DNA from: a virus
Reading direction: 5' to 3' (one strand)
IMG/VR virus record: IMGVR_UViG_3300010313_000123
Coordinates: 1 to 44,275 of that record
DNA length: 44,275 bases
The translations under genes and the position numbers were made by a program. This document shows positions 16,604 through 25,099 of this stretch, piece after piece. How positions within the stretch are numbered: the stretch's first letter is position 1; each line of letters starts with the position of its first letter. A model generated the notes under the pieces. It ran no database searches, was not told where the DNA came from, and saw nothing but the letters and a program-made list of their open reading frames with translations.

Positions 16604-17178
16604 TTAGATCCCATTTGGTATGATTTCATCGATGTAATACTCACGGGCTGCCTTTGCGAGTCCGTTGAACTGCTTGTATACCTCCCACTGGTCAAGTAGA
16701 TGTCCGATTGGCATCAGCAAAACTTCCTGCTCAGAGCGATGAAGGAGGGATACGCCGTAAAAAATCAGTCGGGCAAACAACTCATCGTCGCTTACCCGAC
16801 CTGTGCGTTTTTTGAGGGTTCATCCTCGCTTTCAACATGGCGCTTCGTTCCTTTGTACATGGCGTCCATGATGGCGTTTTTATACTCCGCGAGCTCAAAG
16901 GGAGAGGTCAGAAGCTCAACGGTATCCTCAGTAAGCAGCTCCCGCTTTTTTGAAGGATTCTGCAAGTTGTGAACCAGCACCGATTGATTGGCCAGCAGAG
17001 TGATAAGCCAAACAACCTCATCCAGTGCCATCTCGAAATTCTCCGTTTTCATGAGCTTTTCGCCCAAATTAGAAAGACCGCCATATCTCTTGGCGATCTC
17101 CTTCGTTGCCTTAGTGGTTAGGAGCATTTCATACTCTTGGCCACCGATTGATATTCCTGAACTTCTTTCATTATCCAT
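16604..17178 (-). CDS. Tail assembly chaperone GT fusion, made by -1 ribosomal frameshift
   Basis: Join of 17178-16807 with 16807-16604. The upstream frame encodes 124 residues to the slippery heptamer A-AAA-AAC (16813-16807). After a -1 slip the frame stays open for 67 more residues (RTGRVSDDELFARLIFYGVS at the start, IDEIIPNGI at the end), giving 191 aa. This second frame has no start codon of its own near the junction and ends 16 nt before the tape measure ATG. The layout matches gpG/gpGT of lambda: a short and a frameshifted long chaperone coating the tape measure. Confidence 0.88.
16768..16813 (-). promoter_or_regulatory. Programmed -1 frameshift signal
   Basis: On the - strand the heptamer A-AAA-AAC (16813-16807) is in the zero frame Ser-Lys-Asn. 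A 6-nt spacer follows, then a 6-bp GC-rich stem GTCGGG (16800-16795) with CCCGAC (16773-16768), 21-nt loop. Slippery site, spacer length and stem position all fit canonical -1 frameshift signals. Confidence 0.88.
16792..17178 (-). CDS. Tail assembly chaperone G (unshifted product, 128 aa)
   Basis: Zero-frame product ending KNAQVG. The sequence (GGQEYEMLLTTKATKEIAKR, FEMALDEVVWLITLLANQSV, ELAEYKNAIMDAMYKGTKRH) is a mostly helical protein of the type found between the major tail protein and the tape measure in Bacillota siphophages. It would be made in excess over the frameshifted form; the two together shape tail-tube polymerisation around the tape measure. Confidence 0.88.
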   Translation of the reverse strand: MDNERSSGISIGGQEYEMLLTTKATKEIAKRYGGLSNLGEKLMKTENFEMALDEVVWLITLLANQSVLVHNLQNPSKKRELLTEDTVELLTSPFELAEYKNAIMDAMYKGTKRHVESEDEPSKNAQVG

Positions 17179-17192
17179 TTGCTATCCCTCCG

Positions 17193-17783
17193 TTATGGTG
17201 TGACGGTGAATACAGGTTCATAGACCTGCGTGTACCAGCCGGTGATAACAGATGATGGAACGCTTGCGTCGTCCTCATTGACTTCGGCTTTCCACGGATG
17301 CTTGCCGATGCCATCAAGCTTATTTCTTCGCACCACAGTTCCTTCGATAGTCGGGGTGGAAAAGGTGATGCTGTCGCCCTTGGTGGCGAGGTTGGTTGCT
17401 GGGATGCCGAATACCACACGGTAAAGCCAGAAGTATCGATATTTACCGTTTGACTTCTTGGCCCTGAAGCCGACAGCCACAGGTGAACCACCATCCTCAC
17501 TGCCAGACACGACGACGTTGTTATCATCAAGCGTTGCTCCGATCAGGTCCTCAGCTGCTGTCACGCCGATATCATCAATGCCGAGAGAAAGGGTCCCGCT
17601 CTTGAATTCTTTCACGATTTCAGCAGGTCCATCATCGGCATACAGAGTCGCTTCAGCAAGCTCTACGGACAAATCCGCCTTCATCGCTTTTGCAAGCGGG
17701 ATGGGCGTGCCGTAGGTTTCATTGCCGCTCAAGTCCTCTGTGATTTTGGCGTAATAAAGTTTATCTAATCCAATAGTCGCCAT
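17193..17783 (-). CDS. Major tail tube protein, phi13 family
   Basis: 196 aa matching the phi13-type major tail protein: opening MATIGLDKLYYAKITEDLSG, a central DDGPAEIVKEFKSGTLSLGI, the signature FRAKKSNGKYRYFWLYRVVF and the closing GWYTQVYEPVFTV. It polymerises into the tail tube. It starts 4 nt after the stop of the upstream tail completion gene. Confidence 0.92.
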   Translation of the reverse strand: MATIGLDKLYYAKITEDLSGNETYGTPIPLAKAMKADLSVELAEATLYADDGPAEIVKEFKSGTLSLGIDDIGVTAAEDLIGATLDDNNVVVSGSEDGGSPVAVGFRAKKSNGKYRYFWLYRVVFGIPATNLATKGDSITFSTPTIEGTVVRRNKLDGIGKHPWKAEVNEDDASVPSSVITGWYTQVYEPVFTVTP

Positions 17784-17786
17784 TTG

Positions 17787-18125
17787 TTAATCCTCCAATT
17801 CGTAGTTTTTCGCCACATCAATGGCGTAATGGTGATAGCCGGTATCGTCCTCATGGCCGACATACCGGCGGTCCGTTATGATGAAATCCGCTTCCAGAAG
17901 GAGGCGGACAATTTGGTTTTTGAGAGACGTATAGCTTCCCTTGTCAAACAGGGATATCCGCGCCTCCTGGACTTCATGCCGGGGTTTATCGTCGGTGTAT
18001 AGCTCGAACGTATCAACCATCGGCGTGATCACAGCATATTTATCTGGCGCAGGCTCAGAAAACACGCCCGTCTCCAAAGGAACGAGGGGTGAGATGAGGG
18101 TGTTGAGTTCACTAAGAAGGCTCAT
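17787..18125 (-). CDS. Tail completion / tail terminator protein (112 aa)
   Basis: Located between HK97 gp10-like protein and the tail tube protein, the standard place for the tail terminator. It shows the typical pattern of that family: an N-terminal helix (LLSELNTLISPLVPLETGVF), P-x-Y-A-V-I-T strand and a C-terminal EDDTGYHHYAIDVAKNYE. It overlaps the upstream gene by 4 nt. It would cap the tube for joining to the head. Confidence 0.75.
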   Translation of the reverse strand: MSLLSELNTLISPLVPLETGVFSEPAPDKYAVITPMVDTFELYTDDKPRHEVQEARISLFDKGSYTSLKNQIVRLLLEADFIITDRRYVGHEDDTGYHHYAIDVAKNYELED

Positions 18126-18553
18126 ATTTTCTCAACCTCCTCCTCAAACGCCCTGATCATCGCATCTACACAGGCATTTTTACTTGCCGTTTTCGTGGGC
18201 TTCAGAAAAGGTTTAGGCGTCTGTCCATGTTTGCCATACTCCAAAACCCCTGCAACCATGGCATTGCTCTTGCCATCCCTGCGTGGTTCGGAAAAGCCGA
18301 CCTTGACGTTAAAATTACCGTCCCGGTCTTGTCTGGCAGAGGAGACGCCAAGGGCTGAAACGAGCTCGCCAGTGGATCTGCTATCTTCCTTAGTACCATT
18401 TCCAATAATACTCTGTAGATTGCTTTTTACCTTAGCTTCGACAACCTCGCCGCCTGCTTTCAGCACGCGGGGAATGATTTCATCTGTTTTCTCGCCAAGC
18501 CTTGAGAGCTTTATCAGAAAGTCCTCCGGCATTTTAAATGTTGCTTTAGCCAC
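18122..18553 (-). CDS. HK97 gp10-like head-tail joining protein (143 aa)
   Basis: Matches the HK97-gp10 family: basic N-terminus, LGEKTDEIIPRVLKAGGEVV helix, a GELVSALGVSSAR segment and the C-terminal YGKHGQTPKPFLKPT signature followed by an acidic helix. It acts in head-tail joining. It overlaps both neighbours (8 nt with the head closure gene, 4 nt with the tail completion gene). Confidence 0.88.
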   Translation of the reverse strand: MAKATFKMPEDFLIKLSRLGEKTDEIIPRVLKAGGEVVEAKVKSNLQSIIGNGTKEDSRSTGELVSALGVSSARQDRDGNFNVKVGFSEPRRDGKSNAMVAGVLEYGKHGQTPKPFLKPTKTASKNACVDAMIRAFEEEVEKI

Positions 18554-18878
18554 TTGGTTTCACCTCCTTGGCAAGAACCTCAAGATACATTCCGCGTCCT
18601 TTGACATCTTCCACCGAGGTGATTTCAAAGCGACCATCTTTGGTCACTAGAACCATCGATGTTGTAATGGTCACACCAGGTATGCGGCGAAAACGGAAAA
18701 GGTCGGTGGCCTCAGAGAAGCTGGCTCTGTTTGCCCATTTCTCGTTGCCGTGCCGACCTTCCCGATACGCTTTGACAGAGGCGACGATGTTGTCAACTTC
18801 GGTTTTAAAGCCCTCATGATCCTTCATGGTCACTTTTTCAATGATGTCAATGAAGGTGTTCATCTTTCCATAGCTCAT
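18546..18878 (-). CDS. Head closure / head-tail adaptor protein (110 aa)
   Basis: Start chosen at ATG 18878 (MSYGKMNTFIDIIEKVTMKD), two nt from the stop of the previous gene; the longer frame runs into that gene. The pattern (IDIIEKVTMKDHEGFKTEVD, a W-A-N-R central motif, then FRFRRIPGVTI and RFEITSVEDVKGRGMYLEVL) is that of the phage head-tail joining family, which closes the portal connector. Confidence 0.85.
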   Translation of the reverse strand: MSYGKMNTFIDIIEKVTMKDHEGFKTEVDNIVASVKAYREGRHGNEKWANRASFSEATDLFRFRRIPGVTITTSMVLVTKDGRFEITSVEDVKGRGMYLEVLAKEVKPSG

Positions 18879-18880
18879 AA

Positions 18881-19189
18881 TCACACCTTCCAATCCCGGT
18901 CCAGCCGAAGTAAGAGGTTGACCGTACTCCACACTTGCTGTCCAGCCTGGACATTGTCCGCAAAAAAGCCGCCCGTGCTGCCGTCCCTTGATTCATAGAA
19001 ATGGGACGACAGCATGATAACGGCTTGCTCTGTAGTGGGTGGCATTGCGTTTTCGGTATAGTTGTTTTCGGGCAGATGCTGATAGCTTTCGGCATACCTG
19101 ACGGCAGCGGTGATGAACATCTGCAAAAGCTCATCATCTGCCGAGTGCTCAAGAATGAGGTTTGCCTTAACTTTTTCAAGCAGTGTCAT
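18881..19189 (-). CDS. Head-tail connector protein, gp6-like (102 aa)
   Basis: An all-helical adaptor (MTLLEKVKANLILEHSADDE, LLQMFITAAVRYAESYQHLP, ...PTTEQAVIMLSSHFYESRDG) matching the phage gp6-like head-tail connector family. It binds under the portal ring. Its place after capsid genes and before head closure fits. Confidence 0.88.
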   Translation of the reverse strand: MTLLEKVKANLILEHSADDELLQMFITAAVRYAESYQHLPENNYTENAMPPTTEQAVIMLSSHFYESRDGSTGGFFADNVQAGQQVWSTVNLLLRLDRDWKV

Positions 19190-19213
19190 ACCGTCACCAT
19201 CCTTTCATTGTTC

Positions 19214-19441
19214 TTAACTATCAGCCGCCATAAGCCCAGCAGCTTTTAGTTTTGCAAGCAGCGCGTTGAAATCAACAACAAGTCCAGCAATGGTTGTAGC
19301 GGTTGAATCTGACTGATTTTCAGCCGGTGTAAACTGAGAAGGAAGCCCCGTTACCGAGGCTCCCTCCTTGATTTCAAGCGTGCCGCCTATGACGGTTTTT
19401 TCACCGCCTTGCTCGGTGTAGTTCTTTGCGTTATAGCTCAT
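19214..19441 (-). CDS. Head fibre-like protein (75 aa)
   Basis: MSYNAKNYTEQGGEKTVIGG with LEIKEGASVTGLP and ending VDFNALLAKLKAAGLMA is the pattern of short head-fibre proteins found right after the major capsid gene in Bacillota phages; they decorate the capsid. It is 12 nt downstream of the capsid stop. Confidence 0.78.
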   Translation of the reverse strand: MSYNAKNYTEQGGEKTVIGGTLEIKEGASVTGLPSQFTPAENQSDSTATTIAGLVVDFNALLAKLKAAGLMAADS

Positions 19442-19453
19442 CGTGCACCTCCG

Positions 19454-20662
19454 TTATGCTTTCTGCTGGAGAACTTTAATAGCCTCCGGCAGAATTAGTT
19501 TTCCATCAACACGCTGAGTTGCAACAAAGCCTACCTGACCGGTAGCTGCATAGAGCTCATTGAGTCTCTTGAAAACACGGCCCTGACGATCGGCGACCCA
19601 GTAGTAACCGAAATCGCCGAACGCGATCGTCTTTGCAGAAGCCGCAATTGCAGGAACATAGGCTGAGGTGTACAGTGGTCTGTTCAGAATGGTATCCGGC
19701 GTACCGGCCTGCAGTGAAGGCTGCCAGAGGTATTGACCCTGACCGTCCTTCAGCTTGCGGATCGCCTTAACCGTGGCATCATTCATGACGAACACCGCTT
19801 TGTTTCGGTACGGTGCCTTAAGGGAGTAGAACAGGTCAAGAATCTCATCGATGGTAATTGCAGTAGCGCTCGCTGTGGTCACGCCAAGCTGTGCGCCACC
19901 GGTAGCTGCAAGAATGCCTGTAGGTTTCCCGGAGCCATCGCCGGTGAAGAATGCATCTTCTTCCTTGTTTCCGATTCGTCTGGCGAACTCTTTAGCAATG
20001 TAGGTTTCGAGGTTGAATACGCTGTCGTTAAGCAGCTCCTCGGAAACCTTGATCATGGTCCCAAGCTTATAAGCCCCAATGGAGACCTGACCGAAGCTGT
20101 CATCGCTTTCAGGAATTGCACCTTCCTCGTCGATCCAGGAGGCTGTACCCTTGGATGCTACGACTGGGATTTTGCGGTCACCGGAAGAAGTGGTGATGAC
20201 ATTGGACAGCCTTCTGAAAATGTTCTCGTCCTCGAGGGTATCTACAAGGGTACGCTCAAATTCATCCGGCACTAGGTAGCCGCCTTCAGTGTCGGTGCCA
20301 ATCTGAAGTGCATTTCTGATAACAGGATCAAGTCCTTCGCCAGCGCGGGTACGCATCGCGTTCCAGAACGCTTTTCTGTACTCGTCAGATGCTCTGCCGC
20401 TTCTTGTCTCCATGCCCGGAAGAGTAGGTCTGCCCGTAAGAGGCATATTTAGTGGCTTTGAAAGCTCGCGGTCGAGGGCTTCCTGCTTTTCAAGACGATC
20501 GATTTCGTTACCAAGGGCGACCACATCCGCCTCCATCTTGTCGTAAACGGCGGTATCCTCAGCTGAAACGATGCCATCTGCACCACGTTTTGTATCGAGA
20601 AAAGCCTTAGCTGTTTCCCATGCTTTTGCGCGTTTCTCACGCAGTTCAAGAATTTTGTTCAT
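19454..20662 (-). CDS. Major capsid protein, HK97 fold (402 aa)
   Basis: Residues 1-100 form the coiled-coil delta (scaffolding) domain (MNKILELREKRAKAWETAKA; MEADVVALGNEIDRLEKQEA), which the upstream protease would remove. The HK97-fold body has the usual motifs GTDTEGGYLVPDEFERTLVD, TMIKVSEELLNDSVFNLETY, GDGSGKPTGIL and FGDFGYYWVADRQG. Forms the icosahedral head. Confidence 0.95.
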   Translation of the reverse strand: MNKILELREKRAKAWETAKAFLDTKRGADGIVSAEDTAVYDKMEADVVALGNEIDRLEKQEALDRELSKPLNMPLTGRPTLPGMETRSGRASDEYRKAFWNAMRTRAGEGLDPVIRNALQIGTDTEGGYLVPDEFERTLVDTLEDENIFRRLSNVITTSSGDRKIPVVASKGTASWIDEEGAIPESDDSFGQVSIGAYKLGTMIKVSEELLNDSVFNLETYIAKEFARRIGNKEEDAFFTGDGSGKPTGILAATGGAQLGVTTASATAITIDEILDLFYSLKAPYRNKAVFVMNDATVKAIRKLKDGQGQYLWQPSLQAGTPDTILNRPLYTSAYVPAIAASAKTIAFGDFGYYWVADRQGRVFKRLNELYAATGQVGFVATQRVDGKLILPEAIKVLQQKA

Positions 20663-20681
20663 AGTATTTTCCTCCTCAAAA

Positions 20682-21380
20682 TTAGTGTTGAATTAAAGAG
20701 AGCCGCTTCTCCAGCGACTCAATTGGTGTACCAGTTTGTTGTTTGGGCAGCTTTGGCTTTACCTTGTCCAGTAGAGAGTTGGTAACAGCCCTGCGGCTGA
20801 AGGCATAGGTAAAGTCCTCAGTCTGTAGTCGTTTCTTTTCGTCGTCTAGAATGCCGTCTGCAAAACCAAGCTCAATGGCTTTCTTGGCATTAAGCCAGGT
20901 TTCCGCGTCCATTAGGTGGGATAGCTTTGCCCGTGACTGTCCTGTTTTGATCTCGTAGGCGTTGATGATACTTTCCTTAACCTCCGAAAGCATGGCGATG
21001 GCCTTTTGCATTTCCTCGCTGTCGCCGATTGCTACTGTCAGCGGGTTATGCACCATCATGAGGGCAGTCGGTGCCATCAGCACGGTTGTTCCGGCCATTG
21101 CGATTACGGATGCAGCAGAGGCTGCAATACCATCGATCTTCACGGTAACCTTGCCTTTGTAATCCATGAGCATGGTGTAGATCTGACTTGCTGCAATGCA
21201 GTCGCCGCCGGGAGAGTTCAGCCAAATAACAAGGTCACCCTCACCGGCAGTAAGCTCTGCTTTAAATGCCTTAGGGGTGACATCATCGTCGAACCATGAT
21301 TCTTCAGCGATCACACCATCAAGATAGAGTGTTCTGACACCGGAATTATCATCTCGTGCCCAGTTCCAGAATTTCTTCAT
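20682..21380 (-). CDS. ClpP-like prohead maturation protease (232 aa)
   Basis: ClpP-fold serine peptidase: LNSPGGD (55-60), catalytic serine in DGIAASAASVIAMAG (Ser88 by position), histidine in MMVHNP (His111). It frees the capsid delta domain during prohead maturation. It overlaps the portal gene by 4 nt, as in HK97-type head clusters. Confidence 0.93.
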   Translation of the reverse strand: MKKFWNWARDDNSGVRTLYLDGVIAEESWFDDDVTPKAFKAELTAGEGDLVIWLNSPGGDCIAASQIYTMLMDYKGKVTVKIDGIAASAASVIAMAGTTVLMAPTALMMVHNPLTVAIGDSEEMQKAIAMLSEVKESIINAYEIKTGQSRAKLSHLMDAETWLNAKKAIELGFADGILDDEKKRLQTEDFTYAFSRRAVTNSLLDKVKPKLPKQQTGTPIESLEKRLSLIQH

Positions 21381-22633
21381 TCGGTTTCCTCCGTTTCTTT
21401 TATATTTGCGAACGCGCCAGCGTCCTGCAGTTTGGTCATCGCACCATTTATGAGGTAGAGGTCGCCACCAAACTCTGCCGGGATGCGGTCCAGGTTTTCA
21501 AGCTCCCGGATGTCATTGGCACTCATCCAGCCGTTCTGACGTGCGGTGGCGTAACCGCTCATTCGGCTCACATAATCGCCGCGTAGCAGGCCATCCACAT
21601 TGAACTTAATGAACAGCTTCGACTTTTCGCTCTCCATGAGCAGGGCGCGGCACATGGACTGTTCCCATCGCACTACCCAAGGGTCGAGGGTGTATTTCAC
21701 GAACTCAAGTGATTGCTGCTCGATGTTGGAGAAGGACGATTTCTCAAGGTCGGCCAGCATGTGAGGCGGCACCCTGAAAATACGGGCAATCTCATTGATC
21801 TGGAACTTTCTCGTCTCCAGAAACTGTGCTTGCTCTGGTGAGATCCCGATGGGCTGATACTTCATGCCTTCCTCAAGAACGGCCACTCGGTGCGAATTTC
21901 CGCTGCCCTGATAGGCAGCGTTCCAGGATTCCTTAATCTTCTGTGGGTCCTTGATGGTGCCAGGGTGTTCCAACACTCCACCCGGAGCCGCTCCGTTAGC
22001 GAAGAACTTCGCACCGTATTCCTCAGTGGCAATGGCCAGTCCCACGGCATTCTTCGCCATCGCAATGGGAGAGTAACCGACTAGACCGTCAAAGCCGAGG
22101 CCCGGAATATGAAGAACGTCCGAGGGAGACAGGTAGACCTGGCTGTCTTTGCCGAGGGAGGGAGTGTCCTCGTTACTGTGCTGGTATAAATAGAAAAGCC
22201 GACCGTTTGAGTCTCGGTCGACTGTCATTTTGTTTGGCATCAGCGGATAAAGCGCTACGACCTCGCCACGGGCGTTTCTAATAATCTGCGCGTAGGCATT
22301 TCCCCATAATAAAAGATGACTCATCAGTGTTTCTCTAAACGCAAAGGAGGTCATCTCGGGATTCGGCTCGTCATGAAGCAGTTTGTACAGTGGGTGTTTG
22401 AGGTGTTTTTCCTTGCCACCTGAAGCATTATATTGATAAATATGGAGCGGAAGCCCCGCAAGTGTTTCAGATAATATCCTCACGCAGCTGTACACTGCTG
22501 TCATTTGCATGGCCGTCTGTTCATTGACCGGTTTGCCCGCGCTGGTACTCCCGAAAAAGAAGCTGTAGCGGCTGCCGCCGAGGGCATCTTTAGGCTTGTC
22601 ACGCGCCTTGAATATTCCTTGAAGTATTCCCAT
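21377..22633 (-). CDS. Portal protein, HK97 family (418 aa)
   Basis: Start placed at ATG 22633 (MGILQGIFKARDKPKDALGG), 10 nt after AAGGAG; ATG 22639 and GTG 22642 in the same frame are alternatives. Typical HK97-type portal features: VYSCVRILSETLAGLPLHIY, AYAQIIRNARGEVVALYPLM, PGLGFDGLVGYSPIAMAKNA, FRVPPHMLADLEKSSFSNIE. Twelve copies form the DNA entry ring. Confidence 0.94.
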   Translation of the reverse strand: MGILQGIFKARDKPKDALGGSRYSFFFGSTSAGKPVNEQTAMQMTAVYSCVRILSETLAGLPLHIYQYNASGGKEKHLKHPLYKLLHDEPNPEMTSFAFRETLMSHLLLWGNAYAQIIRNARGEVVALYPLMPNKMTVDRDSNGRLFYLYQHSNEDTPSLGKDSQVYLSPSDVLHIPGLGFDGLVGYSPIAMAKNAVGLAIATEEYGAKFFANGAAPGGVLEHPGTIKDPQKIKESWNAAYQGSGNSHRVAVLEEGMKYQPIGISPEQAQFLETRKFQINEIARIFRVPPHMLADLEKSSFSNIEQQSLEFVKYTLDPWVVRWEQSMCRALLMESEKSKLFIKFNVDGLLRGDYVSRMSGYATARQNGWMSANDIRELENLDRIPAEFGGDLYLINGAMTKLQDAGAFANIKETEETE

Positions 22634-22651
22634 AGACATCACTCTCCTTAA

Positions 22652-24244
22652 CTAAAAAACAAGCAGGCCACGATCGTCATAGACCGAAGCGCCACTTTCG
22701 TTGCCACACCGAATCGCCCGATCAAGCGCCATAATGGTGGCGACTGCGCCGTCGATTTTCTCGGTGGATTTCTCTTTGTCCGCTTTGATGTTGCCTGCCG
22801 GATCGGTACGGATGTAGATGTTATCCATCATCCAGCGAAGGACCGGATGACCGCCGTGGGCAAGCCTTTGTTCTAAGGTTAGCTTCATGAGTTCCTTGGT
22901 CGGCGGACTCATATCCTTGAAGCCCTGACCGAACGGAACGACTGTAAAACCCATACCCTCAAGGTTCTGGACCATTTGTACAGCGCCCCAGCGGTCAAAG
23001 GCGATTTCGCGGATATTGTATTTCGTACCCAGCTCCTCAATAAAGCTCTCGATGAAGCCATAGTGAACCACATTGCCTTCAGTGGTTAAAAGGAAACCTT
23101 GCTTTTTCCAGACATCGTAATTCACATGGTCACGCCGTACACGCAAATCGATGTTGTCCTCCGGTATCCAGAAGAACGGGAGTACGACATATTTGTCATC
23201 CTCGTCCAGTGGCGGGAAAACCAGAACAAAAGCAGTAATGTCGGTCGAGGAGGAAAGGTCAAGACCACCGTAGCAAACCCGGCCTCGTAAGGCGTCAGGG
23301 TCTACAGCAAAAGCGCAGGCGTCCCATTTATCCATTGGCATCCAGCGTACAGCCTGTTTTACCCATTGGTTCAAACGAAGTTGCCTGAAGCTGTTCTCCT
23401 CAGCAGGATTTTGTCGGGCAGACTCAAAGGCTGCCTTGACCTTATCTAGGCCGACTGTAATCCCGAGGGAGGGATTGGCTTTTTTCCACACCTTTGGATC
23501 TGTCCAGTCATCCTCTTGTGCTGCACCATATATGATCGGATAGAAGGTCGAGTCGTTTTTTCTGCCGTCGATGATATCCAGGGCCTTCTGATGGACTTCC
23601 CAGCAGATGCTGTTCTGATTGTCTCCGGCGGTGGTGATCAAAAAATAGAGTGGCTGCATTCGCGCATCCCCGCTACCTTTGGTCATAACATCGTAGAGCT
23701 TTCGGTTTGGTTGGGTATGCAGCTCGTCAAATACAACGCCATGGGTATTGAAACCGTGCTTGTTGCCGACATCGGCAGACAGCACTTGATAAGTGCTCCC
23801 AGTCGGTAAATAAACAAGCCGTTTCATGGAATCAAGAATCTTGACTCGTTTTGCGAGTGCTGGACACATCCGCACCATATCCGCTGCAACGTTAAAGACG
23901 ATAGACGCCTGATTACGATCAGCGGCGCAGCCGTAGACCTCAGCGCGTTCTTCATTGTCGCCACAGGTCAACAGTAGAGCAACCGCAGCGGCGAGCTCTG
24001 ATTTACCCATCTTCTTTGGAATTTCAACATACGCTGTGTTGAACTGCCGATAGCCGTTGGGTTTTATGGTGCCGAAGATGTCTCGAATAATCTGCTCCTG
24101 CCAGTCAATCAGCTCAAAAGGCTTACCGGCCCAAGTGCCCTTGGTGTGGGAGAGCGCCTCAATAAAGGACACGGCGTAATCGGCCAGAGCCTTGTCATAG
24201 ATTGAATCCGATGCTTTAAATCGGGTGGGTTTATATTTCTTCAA
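22652..24244 (-). CDS. terL: Terminase large subunit (530 aa)
   Basis: ATPase domain with Walker A-like VEIPKKMGKSELAAA (about 93-107) and Walker B VVFDELH, followed by an RNase H-like nuclease domain (GGLDLSSSTDITAFVLVFPP carries an Asp pair; a second acidic site lies in AFDRWGAVQMVQN). It is the packaging motor. The start appears to be TTG 24244; a strong AAGGAGG lies 18 nt upstream, unusually far. The small subunit lies 4.1 kb upstream rather than adjacent. Confidence 0.94.
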   Translation of the reverse strand: MKKYKPTRFKASDSIYDKALADYAVSFIEALSHTKGTWAGKPFELIDWQEQIIRDIFGTIKPNGYRQFNTAYVEIPKKMGKSELAAAVALLLTCGDNEERAEVYGCAADRNQASIVFNVAADMVRMCPALAKRVKILDSMKRLVYLPTGSTYQVLSADVGNKHGFNTHGVVFDELHTQPNRKLYDVMTKGSGDARMQPLYFLITTAGDNQNSICWEVHQKALDIIDGRKNDSTFYPIIYGAAQEDDWTDPKVWKKANPSLGITVGLDKVKAAFESARQNPAEENSFRQLRLNQWVKQAVRWMPMDKWDACAFAVDPDALRGRVCYGGLDLSSSTDITAFVLVFPPLDEDDKYVVLPFFWIPEDNIDLRVRRDHVNYDVWKKQGFLLTTEGNVVHYGFIESFIEELGTKYNIREIAFDRWGAVQMVQNLEGMGFTVVPFGQGFKDMSPPTKELMKLTLEQRLAHGGHPVLRWMMDNIYIRTDPAGNIKADKEKSTEKIDGAVATIMALDRAIRCGNESGASVYDDRGLLVF

Positions 24245-24280
24245 TTTTCTGATACGCCGTTACCTCCTTTGGCAGGGCAT

Positions 24281-24304
24281 AAAAAATACAGCCCATCATG
24301 GCTG
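24281..24304 (-). terminator. Weak Rho-independent terminator before terL
   Basis: On the - strand CAGCC (24304-24300) and GGCTG (24293-24289) form a 5-bp stem followed by TATTTTTTA. It lies between the small-gene module and terL. The stem is short, so it may only attenuate. Confidence 0.45.
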
Positions 24305-24361
24305 CATAACGAGGAACAGAGCCGGTTGGCTCATGTCCCAAGAAGCTGAAGTTTGTTTGTG

Positions 24362-24589
24362 TTAGCTGTTTTCCTTATGCAGCAGGAGCTCAAGGGCAAG
24401 CTGCGTGTCTGGGTCGGCGGGCTCTATGTCCCAGCCCCTGTCGTAGTTGCATACGACCTTGCCATCACGCTTGAGCATCAGCTTGCTGATCCTGCCGCCG
24501 TCGATCCCGAACTGGGAACCTTCCTCATAAACCTTCATCCAATAATGAAAAATGCTGTCGTGAATCTTAAGGCTTCCTTCTTTCCACAT
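24362..24589 (-). CDS. Small phage protein, DUF7678-like (75 aa)
   Basis: Start at ATG 24589, 8 nt after AAGGAGG. The product (MWKEGSLKIHDSIFHYWMKV, EEGSQFGIDGGRISKLMLKR, then YDRGWDIEP) looks like the small uncharacterised family often found just before terL in clostridial prophages. No function known. It has its own promoter-like family-2 element. Confidence 0.65.
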   Translation of the reverse strand: MWKEGSLKIHDSIFHYWMKVYEEGSQFGIDGGRISKLMLKRDGKVVCNYDRGWDIEPADPDTQLALELLLHKENS

Positions 24590-24616
24590 GGCGTGTACCT
24601 CCTTCGTTTTTGTATG

Positions 24617-24675
24617 TGTATATTCGCTCTGAAAGCACACAATAGCAAGTCAATTCAGAGATATAAATGCACCAA
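24617..24675 (-). promoter_or_regulatory. Promoter-like family-2 element before the DUF7678-like gene
   Basis: On the - strand TTGCTA (24648-24643) and TATACA (24622-24617) are 20 bp apart, with GTGCTTTCAGAGCGA in the spacer. About 75 bp here align well with the region 25853-25925 upstream of another gene, including the GGTGCA/GGCACA start, the ACTTGCTAT core and the ACATAC end. Confidence 0.55.
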
Positions 24676-24699
24676 ATATCGTGATGAAAGGGATGTGTA

Positions 24700-24876
24700 T
24701 TACGCCTCGCCGGTCAGGATGAAGTGGGCATATTCCTTGCGGTTTTCTTCGAGGTACACGACCAGCTCATAAAAACCCATGTCGTTTGCGATACGCTGCA
24801 CCGCTACTACATCAAACATATTCGTCAAGCCTGTGTCGCGAATGGCCAGGATCTGCTTTCGCACCTTATCGGTCAT
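24700..24876 (-). CDS. Small phage protein, DUF5049 (58 aa)
   Basis: MTDKVRKQILAIRDTGLTNM, then FDVVAVQRIANDMGFYELVV, is the DUF5049 pattern. Start placed at ATG 24876, 7 nt after GGAGG (ATG 24879 is also possible). It overlaps the end of the DUF4314 gene by 11 nt. Unknown function; the helical sequence and its constant pairing with DUF4314 suggest they act together. Confidence 0.78.
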   Translation of the reverse strand: MTDKVRKQILAIRDTGLTNMFDVVAVQRIANDMGFYELVVYLEENRKEYAHFILTGEA

Positions 24877-25099
24877 CATCGCACCTCCGGCAAAGGTCCT
24901 CGCCATAGACCACGTTCAGTCCGCTGCCGTTGTCCCAGCTAACCATGATGCTTGCTGTGTCATCCACGCCGGTTACAGTGCCTTTGGTGCCGATGGGCGG
25001 AGCCTGCACATCATCCATGCGAAGAAGCTCTACGCGGCAACCTACCGGAAATTGACGGCGGATGCGCTCAACTACTTCTTTATTCGGAAATCTCATCAT
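24866..25099 (-). CDS. Small phage protein, DUF4314 (77 aa)
   Basis: FPNKEVVERIRRQFPVGCRV, then ELLRMDDVQAPPIGTKGTVT and VSWDNGSGLNVVYGED, is the DUF4314 family, a small beta-barrel fold. Start at ATG 25099 or 25096 after GGAGG. It overlaps the upstream 251-aa gene by 20 nt. Confidence 0.82.
   Translation of the reverse strand: MMRFPNKEVVERIRRQFPVGCRVELLRMDDVQAPPIGTKGTVTGVDDTASIMVSWDNGSGLNVVYGEDLCRRCDDDR

Noticed and set aside
21660-21690. Fourth copy of the three-copy element (CACTACCCAA at 21671)
   Set aside because: It is portal coding sequence; block 1 and the GGAGGT part are missing.
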